Origin: Hirudo medicinalis
Lineage: Eukaryota > Annelida > Clitellata > Hirudinida > Hirudinidae
DNA length: 64,000 bases
Reading direction: 5' to 3'
NCBI GenBank assembly: GCA_011800805.1
Contig: MPNW01000299.1
Span: forward strand, 36,875 to 100,874
Shown piece by piece: positions 10,935 through 21,700 of the stretch. The number at the start of each line of letters is the position of its first letter. The stretch's first letter is position 1. The notes beneath the pieces are model-generated. The model worked only from the letters and a program-made list of their open reading frames with translations. It searched no databases and was not told the DNA's origin. The position numbers and the translations under genes were made by a program.

Positions 10935-13900
10935 ACAAATGACATTTTATTATCTCAAATCATTGGAGACACTGAATACATTAATATATTAATTGATATA
11001 TTATTGATACATCAAAGTTTGTTTTTTTTCCAGTGTAACACTTCATCTTACTGATTAAGTGCTGAATGTGCAATTTGAAAGATTATGAACATCTATCTGT
11101 TCATGCACAATAAGCCCAAGAAACCTAAAAAAGCCAATACGAGAGAACCAGCAGTACATATGGAAAGGTCAACGATGCATAATTTTTTCCTGGAATTATG
11201 GAATATCATATAAACTTTTTTTTTGAGTGATAGATAATTTGCACCACACCAATCAGTGTTCATGACGCTATGCATATGTACAACGTCACTGCCAGGTATA
11301 AATACATTCGTATTATCGGCAAATAGTAGAAACTCCAAAATTTCGGAAGAATTGAGAAAATCATCAACGTAAACCAATAGAATAGAAGAGGACCTAACAC
11401 AGAACCCTGTGGTATGCCCAAAGTAACAGGTGCAGAGGAAGATGAGAAATTATTGCACGAAACTAACTGACTCCAACTGTTCAAATAACTCCGATACCAA
11501 GATAAACATGCGCCCCTGATGCCATGGTGATGTAGCTTATCAATTAAAATTTCATGGTTGACAGTATCAAATGGCTTAGCAAGATCCTAAAAAAATGCCT
11601 ATTGTAAGTTGTCCCTGGTCCAAGGTATCAGAGATCTAGGAGCATAGGAGTGAAATAAGCATATATGTGGAGTGGCTTTGATGGAAGCCAAATTGGTTCT
11701 CCTTAATAACGGAGAATTTTTCTAGGAATGAAGTAGTTCTGTTATACACCGTTTTCTCAAAGAATTTAGAGAAATATGGAAGGATTGATTTGATTGGTCT
11801 GTAGTTCTTGATATTTTCCTTGGAATGAGATTTATGTAGAGGAATCACTTTTTAAATTTTTAGGGCATCCGGGAGCATACGAGAATTGAACAAACAATTT
11901 ATTATTGCCGCTAGAACACGGGCAATTATTGGTGTCACGCCGGTAGCCTATGAGCTCACCGTCGCGACTTGTGCGAGCGATTCTTTTGTTAGCATGGAAC
12001 TTTATTTTTAACTTTTCTTTGTTCAAGCCACAGGCCTGGCGCATAATCATTATCATCAACTGTACATATATAGGCCAGCACAGAGTGAGGAGTCGTAGTA
12101 GTCGGTCGTCGCAGCAATGTCGTTATATAGTATTATTATTGTTGTTTTGTTTTTTTTATCGAATAAAGATTTCTATTGTTCGAGTGTCTCCGAGCAAATT
12201 TACAAATTCGAACTTGTGTAGTGAAAGGCTCTTTGGGCAAAACANATATAGTATTATTATTGTTGTTTTGTTTTTTTTATCGAATAAAGATTTCTATTGT
12301 TCGAGTGTCTCCGAGCAAATTTACAAATTCGAACTTGTGTAGTGAAAGGCTCTTTGGGCAAAACACGTCACAATTGGCACCAAAATTTTCACAAGAGTTG
12401 GGTTATTAAATAGTTACCTTGGAGAGATTCCATTTCGAATTTATCTCTTCGATGGAGTGGTTTTGGTGGAGCGGGAGTTTTCTTAGGAAGAGTTTCATTG
12501 AGGTCGTCCTCACTGGAAACACATGATTCGTCAGTTTGAACCTGATGCTGGGGGTTCTTTATGATGCGCTTCTTTGCTTTGTTTTGGGATTGCTAATCAA
12601 ATATTTATCTTGGCTGTAATGTTTGTTTTAGCAGCATGATGTAATTTTATTTTTGAATTATCAAATCTAATTTAATTTATTTTAAAAAATAACGTAATTG
12701 CTAGAAATTAAAGCAAATTTAAGTCGATGAATCCGAGAAATACTGACCGAACTACTCTGACCAGAGTGCGAAGGTACGTGTCCATCGAGTAAGGGTGCCT
12801 GTGAGGAATCTTAGGAAGGATGAGTTTTTGATGATGAATTAAGATATTGTAGTGGACTTGAGTGATAACATCATCACCATCATTGTCATCATCAGTTTAT
12901 TCAACCTATCATAATAGGTTTGCATCCACACAGCTATTCAAGCCAAAACTGATGGAGACATTTGTACATGAACGCCACAAGGAAGTTTTCGATTTCCTTC
13001 GTCGGACCAATGAATCCGTTCCAATTAAATGATTCTTTTACAAAGTTCAAAGTTCACTTCTCAAATGAAGCAACTGATCATTTCATCTTCAGCCACGTTT
13101 TTAGAAAGATTTAGAAGGATTAGCAACAAGTACCACTAAAATTTATGTTGGCATCATCATCAACCCAAACATTAATGTCATGACTAATGTAACCACATCA
13201 TCAGCATAGTTTAACATGCAAGCAATTGAATCCTCACCTGGACATGGAGTTTTGTCGTCTTCATCAGGTTTCCTGCACATCCTCCACCAGCAGACGTAGA
13301 TGATTGAACTCAGGAACGAAATGAAACTGACGGCAGCTATGAACAGGCCAACATAATAAATCAACAAAGAATCAGGAGGTGGATCCACATGGAACTGAAA
13401 TAAAATATTAACCATTCAGAATTTGAAGTATTTTTAATAGTGTCTCAAAGTTAAGAAGTACCGAGTCATCAGTAATGTGCGATAACACTTTACTGATGAG
13501 CTTATTAGCATAATAATGTAAATAATTGGTAATTATTGGTATAATTCACAATCGCATCGGCAGTTGCACTGTTAACGCTTATGATTGTGATTACCATAAT
13601 TTTTTAAACTTTAAATTACTGCTTAATTATCATCACAACTATATTTCAAACCAGATGAAAGAGTAGTGATCCTTGATACTCTGTAAAGTTGAACCAAACT
13701 TTGGACAAGTCCTGCACTGATGGTGCAGTTACATTGACTTCTATTTTCATTTTGTCAGATGGAACAAAAACAACTGAACCCTGGAGAAAGGGCCAATTTA
13801 TCATTTTACTAATAATATTTCACTAAATAATAATATCAACTCAAAAACATCACCTTGTAATTTGATCTTATGACCAAATATTGAGCACGACTAGTGTCCA

Positions 13901-14030
13901 TATTTTCGGGTAAGTCGAGAAGGACAAATTTTGACGCCAAAAATTCAGCATTTGAATCCATCGTTGCTGAAGTGAAATACTCCGTGATTCCAAACACCAC
14001 AATTAAACTGATGAACGTTCGAGAACGCAT
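8826..14030 (-). CDS. Gene B: single-pass membrane protein with ITIM-like cytoplasmic tail
   Basis: Ten exons close perfectly in phase into 542 residues: 14030-13854, 13780-13652, 13394-13238, 12809-12748, 12592-12418, 10751-10601, 10209-9989, 9654-9510, 9448-9167, 8955-8826 (stop TAG). A signal peptide (MRSRTFISLIVVFGI...) starts the protein. The ectodomain is only about 85 residues, has no cysteines after the signal region, and carries N-glycosylation sequons NVT and NFT. One membrane helix (about 112-137, LLIYYVGLFIAAVSFISFL) is followed by C-W-W-R-M-C-R-K and about 400 cytoplasmic residues, Ser/Pro/Gly-rich and likely disordered. Tyrosines 275 (YIRL), 331 (YVTL), 400 (YATI) and 459 (YGTL) sit in a repeated Y-x-[T/R]-[L/I] motif. 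Y331 (SQYVTL) and Y400 (VRYATI) match the ITIM consensus [S/I/V/L]xYxx[I/L/V]. A second repeated motif, RPTV[T/R]F, occurs near residues 369 and 530. No Ig or other ectodomain family is recognised. Intron 5 holds a LINE fragment and an assembly gap. The intron between exons 8 and 9 is only 61 nt. Confidence 0.72.
10881..10934. repeat. (ATC)n microsatellite
   Basis: About seventeen ATC/CAT units in gene B intron 5. Similar (ATC)n or (GAT)n tracts occur at about 25220-25322, 26649-26680, 29187-29222, 38430-38475 and 42464-42487. Confidence 0.95.
11080..11945 (-). mobile_element. Decayed non-LTR retrotransposon reverse-transcriptase fragment
   Basis: Across all three minus-strand frames the order of RT motifs is recognisable: LPDALKI / VIPLHKSHSKENIKNYRPI / FEKTVYNR / ENQFGF / FDTVNHEIL / GIPQGSVLGPLLF / LLFADNTNVF / FLGLIV. 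This is a CR1/L2/jockey-like LINE RT domain. Frameshifts and stops interrupt it, and the catalytic F-A-D-D box reads F-A-D-N, so it is inactive. It sits in intron 5 of gene B. Confidence 0.85.
11946..12400 (+). mobile_element. Possible LTR (R-U5) remnant followed by a primer-binding-like site
   Basis: The stretch holds a TATA-like tatatagg (about 12068), then aataaag, a GT-rich part, and a segment ending caaaacacgtcaca directly followed by attggcacc, the layout of an LTR end plus a tRNA primer-binding site. No gag-pol is present. A 120-bp part is duplicated around the 'n' at 12245, which confuses its true length. No second LTR was found, so the call is tentative. Confidence 0.35.
12124..12364. 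other. Assembly join 'n' at 12245 with 120-bp direct duplication
   Basis: Positions 12124-12244 and 12246-12364 are near-identical direct copies separated only by one 'n'. This is the pattern of an unmerged contig overlap within the LTR-like stretch of gene B intron 5. Confidence 0.75.
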
Positions 14031-15753
14031 TCTAACCAATGTTTCAAACCAAATAATAATAATTAAAAAAAAAACAAAGAAAAATTGCTTAATCGCTTTT
14101 CTCAGAGGCGTTCTCCATCCTGCGTCGCATCTCGACTCAGTACAACATAACAAGCGCCAACCTCAAAGCTACTGAAGCAGAGAGGAACGCTATCGATTTC
14201 CCCTCGTCTGTACACTCTAACAAAGGCTGTTCAAAGGTGTGCGTACAGTGGAACGTGTTTATTATTTATTATTTCATATTTATTGGCCTTTTATTTACGC
14301 AAATCTTAACAAACATTTTGTTTAAACACCACTTCGATTCCGATCCTGGCTTTCGAAATTACTGAAATTGTAAATAAGATGAATTGGTATTGATAACTAC
14401 TATGCCCACTATTACTATGGAGACTTGAATTTCCTTAAATGCAATGATCAAAATGTTTAAAAGGCGACTTTTAATTTAACGAAAAGACCCCCATTTGCCA
14501 ATTCTTGAGAGGTAATGAAATTTCCACAAAAAACAATCAAAACTGTCGCTTGTCTGCTTAGGTTGCTTGAGGCAAATATCCCTAATCCGGCTTAACATAT
14601 ATTTATTCAGTTATTTCATAACGCGGACGATCTGGACTATATCAGAAAGTTGTGAAACAGAAAGTAGTGAGAAGCCAATCCCAGCCATTACCCAGACATT
14701 ATAGCCAATGTCCGATTGCGATGATTTGCCCTAATGTAGCTTAAATAATTCTACCTCCTTAGGGATGGTTTTTATATTTAGTGCAGCTTTTCAACACAGT
14801 TTTCCACTCATCACAGGAAAGACAAACAAGTCTGAACGATAACGATTGTTTATTATTTAAATTCACTTAAATGCACTTTTAAAAATAGTATAAATTGGGT
14901 AGCATCTTTAAAGAGAAGTCTTTTCACAAAAAGTCAATCTCATAACTAAATCAAAGTTGTTAGGCATGTACAAGTTTGATTGTTCGAGAGCCGTTCTTCT
15001 ATTTGTAAGGCTAATCTAATATGCTCACCAACTAAACCGAATAGTAAAATTAAAAAAACAAAACAAAATGATTTACTTCAGGCATAACTCACAACAAAAA
15101 CCATGGTTCATCACAAACTAACCATCAACACAAACGCCACAAATAGGCAGTGATTTCTAATACTCTGCAAATACTTTGGAATAATCAGCATTCAATCCCA
15201 ACTGAACTGATGCTGCCAAAATATAAATACGAATTTTGGACATAATTTCAAAATTTTCTGCTCGAAAAAAGGTTTTTTTTAAAGCTTTGAAGCTGATGTA
15301 GAGAAAAGAAACCAAAAGAAGTAAAAATATTTAGAAATTTTAGACTAGAATCCTGCAATCTGACCATTTAGTATTAAAAGGTCTGCATCTGAACAATGTA
15401 GCAGCAACAACAATAATGATCATAACTCCAACAAAATCAAGAATAAAAACTTCAAAAGCTCCTCAATGCTAGCAGAGGAACCATCTAATTGCATGTACGA
15501 ACGTATTGCTATTTGATGCTTGCAAATATCAACCTATGCTACACAAAGTTGAATCTAGAAAATCCTTTGCAGTACTGATAAGCAGTAACAACCGAAGATA
15601 AACATCAACATACAAATCCAAGGAGTACATGTGAGTTGTGCAATTCAGCAACTGTGAATCCAAACAAAAAGATGCAAATGCAGCAGAAAAAAACAAAAAG
15701 AAGCCAATGTTCTCAAAAATAAATGAATTCCTGTACAAATTAATTGATAAAAA
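14031..15753. other. Intergenic region between p190RhoGAP 3' end and gene B start
   Basis: AT-rich, with no ORF or recognisable domain. It must contain the p190RhoGAP 3' UTR and the gene B promoter. Minus-strand AATAAA matches (TTTATT on the plus strand) occur near 14260, 14605 and 14850. Confidence 0.6.
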
Positions 15754-18700
15754 TTAAATTAAATGAGTTGAACTTCGATCGATCACGAGGCCATCGGGGG
15801 GGAAGAGGAAGGAAGAATTGTCGATGAGTAGGAAGAGGAATTCCTCGAGGGGCTTCGAAACGAGGGGAAGGGTGTCCAGCGTGGTGACGTCGGGTCTCAT
15901 GAGGGTGGGCCACCAACAAATGGACAGGTTTCGAACATCCATCGAGGTTTCACTCTTGTGATGAGACACCCTGCACATTAGTTCAATTCATTACCATGAG
16001 TTTACTCATTTGTAACAGTGGTAATTATACTTGAGATTAATTTAATTAATTACAAATACTGCATCAAAATGTCTTCATTGTGTTGCACAACTTTTACAAA
16101 TTAAGACTTTAAGAATTACTGACAACATTAGCATATTAAGACGAGCAACAAAAATCGAAATCATTGTCTAAAATAAAAATAAGCATTCTGTTCATACCTC
16201 TGTATGTGCTGAGTAATGCACTTGAGTACCATGTAATTGACCTTGGGAAGGTTGAGTAAAATGCCTCGAATCATGTTCAATTGGTCTGCTTTGTTGATGT
16301 AACCTAGCGAAGTGACATGCACCATCATGGATCTTATCGAACAACACTTCCATCCTTTGTTCATTCAACCACGGTCGACCGTTACACTCACCGATGGCAG
16401 CTTTGATCGGTCCGTAGAATTCCTGTGGAACTACAGGGACTGGCAAATCTTGAAGGAAGGTCTTTAAAGCCGTTGCCACGAGGTTCACGGGCAGATTAAG
16501 CTCCAGAAAGTCCATGGATGGATCTTGTTTAATAATAAGAGTAACATTTAATTTTACACGTTGCACCAGCAAGCCACATTTAACATCCACATATCTCTAT
16601 TTGCTAAGCTCTTTGAATCAGGGTCCAGTCATTTATAAGATGATGCCAACAATGTCGATGATGAAATAAATTTCAAACGACTTTGTTGATGATGGTGACA
16701 GAGTTGATGGTGACAATATTGATGATAAACCAAATTTCACCTTCTTCAAACTTCCCCAGAAGCTCATTGACGTGAGCCTTGTTTCCCGAGACCCTGTAGA
16801 TTCCCTCACACGTGGCCCCGTGCAACTCGATGTAATGCAAACATTTCTCGACGAACAGCGGGATCAGGTTCTCCTCCGACTGACACAATTCTTCCAAACC
16901 TTTTGGATTCTTCTCCTTTCTGGATTTTCCTGGAACGTGAAGTTGCATTCGCCGTTAGATTCGAACGTGAATTCACCGACAACATTAACATATTAATGTA
17001 ATGCTAGATTATGCAACCGATGCTCTCACTAAATCTGCACACCACTCTGAGAATTATTAGCAGAGTACAATTTGTTCACCAATGCAAGCAATTTAAATAA
17101 AGCCCTGCTGAGTTCAAAGCAGACAACGTTTTTTAAAGTATCATTGGTGTAATGATGCACAACAACGATGCACAACAATGACTGGCTTTAAAAAATTGAT
17201 TTTCCTGTCAGTGGTAATATAAATTCTAGTGGTTTAAAGTGAAATGGAGACTTATTTAAGCAAAGCATGCAGAAAAATGCAATACTCACGAGGCTATTGC
17301 AAGTTAATAGGAAGCATGCCAGGAAGGATGGCAAACATCCTCAAACAACAGCCTTACACGAAGACATTGTAAATTACGACATCGGTGACGTTATTCAAAT
17401 CTACTATCAATTTCTAACCAAACGTTGAAGGCAGTCTAGTTGATTTTGAGCTTTTCGAGGTGTTGTTGTTGTTGAGACCAATCAAATTCTTCCATTTCCA
17501 AGGTCCTCCCTCTGATTCCTTTTCAATTTTTGTTGACTTAAAAGAAATATAAAATGTAATTAGATGAAAATAAACGAATAGATGAATAAATTAAATGAAT
17601 GAACAGATGAATAAATCAAATTAATAAATTGAGGAAATGAATTTATATAACAATGGATGATACTCCACAATAAAGAACTTAGCAATTAATGATGAGTAAT
17701 TTAAAAAAAAATGGGTCAGCCAATTCTCGAACCTTATCAAAGTCATCCGAGAGCAAATCCACATTTGACCTTTGACCTTCCTGTGGTGTGAACTGAAAGA
17801 CTTTCCTTTTTGACTTGCGAGGTCCTCCGAGGATGACGAGAACTTCCTCCTCGCTTTCTTCTGTCGTGCAGAAGTCTTCATCTTGGTTGGTGCATGTAAT
17901 TTTAAATTACATTCATTCAAAACATTCATGCTCACATTTCACAGTATTCTCATTTTCATTCTGACATTTACAAACGAATATTATTTTGAACTTCATCACA
18001 ACATTGCCATAGCCTCTGCGTGAATAACCTCTATTGCTATAACCTCTGTTTATATAACCTCTGTAGGTAAAACCTCTGCTGCTCAGTGGCACACCCAAAG
18101 GGGTGGTTTTAGGGGTTCTAACCCCCATTTTTAAATAACTTTGTTAATTGGTTTTAATTATCAATATTTAACAAATATTATTAGCTCCCATATAATAAAA
18201 CACTTCAATAATATTTAAATAGAAAATATTGAACAAATAATTAATTCAAAAAATATTTTTGGGTTCTCATCAAGCAGATGTTAACAATGAATATTTTAAT
18301 GGACAGTCATAAGTAAAAACTCTTGTTATTCCATTCATAGATTCTTTTCTGAAAAGTAAAAAAGTCTTGTAAAAAGGAAAGATTTTCAAAACACAAATTC
18401 TTTCTGGTGTGATTCCAAAGTTTATTATCAACTGATCCAAGTCAGCTTAAAGATCACATTCTGGAAAACTGTAATTCTTTGGTTTTGTTCTACCAAAATT
18501 ATTATTTCTTACCGAACTCATTGTCGAGATTAGACTTTGGTACAGAAGACTTGAAAAGGATGAATCGCCAAAACACGTAATAAGTGTTTTACAACATTAT
18601 AAAGATGACAAGATGTCAAATGTATTAGATGTCAAATGTATTAGCAATACTGCCCGTGTCTATAGCACAGAATGAAAGATCTTTCTCTATGTCATGTCGT

Positions 18701-21700
18701 TTAAAAACCTAATTGAAAAGATGAACATCTGAGAAGACATTAAATGGTTTAACTCTTCTGTATTTGTATAGAAACTTGACACCAATAATGGAATCAATTC
18801 TAGATAAAATGGCTGGAAAACAAAGAAAATTGGGCATTAATTTATAACTAAACCTGATCTAAAGTGCTGTTTTGACATATTTGAAACTGTTTATAATTTT
18901 GAAATAAATTTTAAATTAGTTTATGTCTTGTTTAATGGACAAATTTAATGAAAAATGGTTCATTTAAATTTAAAGAATTGGTGTTTAGCACAACCTTAGA
19001 AAAATCTCTGGAAAGATAAAAATGCAGAAAAATGGTGTTCAAAACATCAAAACAACCAAAACAAATTCTGGGTGCACCACTGCTGTTGCTGTAACCTCTG
19101 TTCCTATAACTTCTATTGCTATAACCTCTGTTCCTATAACTTCTATTGCTATAACCTCTTTAGGTATAACCTCTGCAGATGTAACCAATGTTGCTATAAT
19201 CTCTGTTGTTATAACCTCCATCGCTAGCACAGTAAACAAATTAATGGATGACGAGAATAAAAGCAAGAAATCAAACCATCTTTGGAATTTATGGAACCAT
19301 CGAATGATCTCGACTTTGCCACAAGTTTCTTGCCGGTCGTTCGTTCATTCATGGCTTCAATGGCTGCCATGTTCAGGTAGGTCGGATCATTCCTCGAGAA
19401 GCTTTCCGATGAACTGTTGACCTCATCTGCCGAGTGCATTTATCGCTAAATCAATAAAGTGAATGATTTTCAAACTATCGATTAGACAAATTTGCAGTTA
19501 TCAATAATTTGTAGACAGCTGAATAGAAATACATAAACAAAGTTAAAAAGTAATAATTCTTGAAATATGCAAACTTGAGGCAGGAACTCTGATCCTCTGA
19601 AGTTTACCATGAGGAAGTGCACCGACGACGGACGCATACAACGAGTTCTGTCCAGATCTCTCCAAGAAGTCCTAAATTGTTTGATTGCATTCGTATCGAG
19701 TGCCACCAATGGCGACCGACATCTCAAACAAACATCAAACAAACATCGAACAAACATCAAACAAAGGCGACGCCGAACATGCGACACGAGAATCGAATCT
19801 ACTCGAGAACAGGCACAAGTAATCGAGAGGACGTCATGTTACAAACAGCCTATCTAGAAATATGAAACCAAAGTCAAACCTAGATGAATGAATGCAGAAA
19901 TATAACAGATTATAACAGAAACAATGATGACAACAACTAATGGAATGTAAGAAGATCAACAAATAGACATAATAACAGCAGCAGATGCTGAAAATGATGA
20001 TCGAGCTGTTAAACACCAAAGTGACATCTTTTGACACTTGCTTACCACAATCACCGGCTGATTCCAATAAAAACATTGAGTCAACAAAATGCTTCCAAAG
20101 TCGATCGACTCTTTCCTTCAATCTCATTTAAGACCACTCGACGGTCGCGAAAGGGTTCCGAACGAGATCCCGTTTCGATGCGTCGAAAGTGCAAATAGTG
20201 CAAAATAATTTAAAGTAATTCGTAATTCTAAATAATATCGACGTAACAAATTATAAAATTTTATCGTATTAAATAATTTAATATTAATAACAAGCATCTC
20301 GAGGTTACTGACAGCCGGTTGGGCGTACTCGGCGATGTCGACGGGTTCGGGGGTCGCCAGAGGAGCCTCGGGGTTGGCGGGACTTTTCTTTGCGTTCGAA
20401 GTGGCCTGAGTTTGTTCAAAGGAAAGTCTTGCATTTATTTGCTTATTTAAGTTTCAAAGAACAAACATTTATGCACTTGGGCATGTAAGACTTTCATATT
20501 TTATGCTCAGATCTCAAATGAGTTATTATTAATAAATAAGGTAATTATATTATTATTGCAATTATTATTAAATATGATAGTTATATTATTATTATTTCAA
20601 TTATTAATAAGGTATATATTTGCAGTGAATTAATATCAGTTACCTTATTCTTAAGGAGTTTTGAAAATGTGTATCTCTTTTTCCCCTCACTGGAATGACC
20701 TGTTAAGAGGATTTTACATTCATAATCTTTAATTATGGAAAATACCATTTCTGCACATTTATTTATAATATTCCTTCCCATTCATAAAGTTCCATTATAT
20801 GTTTGTCATATGTCTTATTCATAACTTTTGGCATTATTATTATTATTATTCAAATAGCAAAACATTAAAATTAAATACGATAATATTTTAATGAGCTAAT
20901 TAAAATAGAAATTCAAGCCACCAACTTGCAGCGGAACGATTCTTTTTTGAAGTTTCTGAGATTTTATAAGGTTGCAGGAGGTGCGCGGTGTCGGTGGATG
21001 CAATTTCACTGTAAACGTCGTCCGCATTGTCGGGGTAGACGTTCGATAAATCCATCGAGGTGTCGAATCCTCCGTCTCCGTTTCTGTAGTTGCCGGACGA
21101 CGGATCGGATTCGTCGGCACTGCGGCAGAGGCAAACGTCCCGAATGACATTCGTAATTCGTGAATATGCGAGAGTTCAAATGTCACCTGCTGCTGGCCTC
21201 ACTCCTGACATCGAGGGGAGCGTATCTGCAGGGCAGTGCTGCCGGCGGTCGGTTCTTCATCTTCTCGCTGATGGAGCAGTTCGCGCTCATGTTGTACGAC
21301 TGTTCGGTCGACGGCTTTCGATTCAAGCAGATTTTAAAGAAAGGAGCGTAAGTCCCGACTGCAAGGTTGTAACAATTCGGCCATTACTCGCAAGTTAAGT
21401 TTGATCTATCGGATAATTGCATGATGAATATTCATTAACAACTGCAATGATTTCAGGAAAAGAGACGTAACAACAAACAGACTAATAATGTCTGCCACAA
21501 TCCTCGGCAAAGATATAAGATGCTTAATAACGAATGTCTCCATTTATTAAATTTATTTATTCATAAGTACAAAATAATGAAACCATCATCTCAAAACATT
21601 GAAACAACAAACAAAACCAACTTTGTTGTTCAAAGTTTGGAGCTGTCATGAGGAATATGGAGTTGGTGTGGGAAGCAAACATGCTCCCCTCGCTGAAGAG

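Noticed and set aside
8826..14030. Gene B as the C-terminal part of an attractin/MEGF8-type protein
   Set aside because: A vague resemblance of the tail was considered, but the protein has its own signal peptide and lacks the kelch, CUB, PSI and EGF modules of that family.
16192..16590. 132-codon read-through of p190RhoGAP exon 24
   Set aside because: Continuing past the GTGAGT donor at 16391 leaves the RhoGAP alignment. Splicing to 16303 restores the family sequence ([11 protein letters not shown]) in phase.
21160..21351. Plus-strand frame with a signal-peptide-like start
   Set aside because: It is antisense to p190RhoGAP exon 15, whose phases and family position fit exactly.
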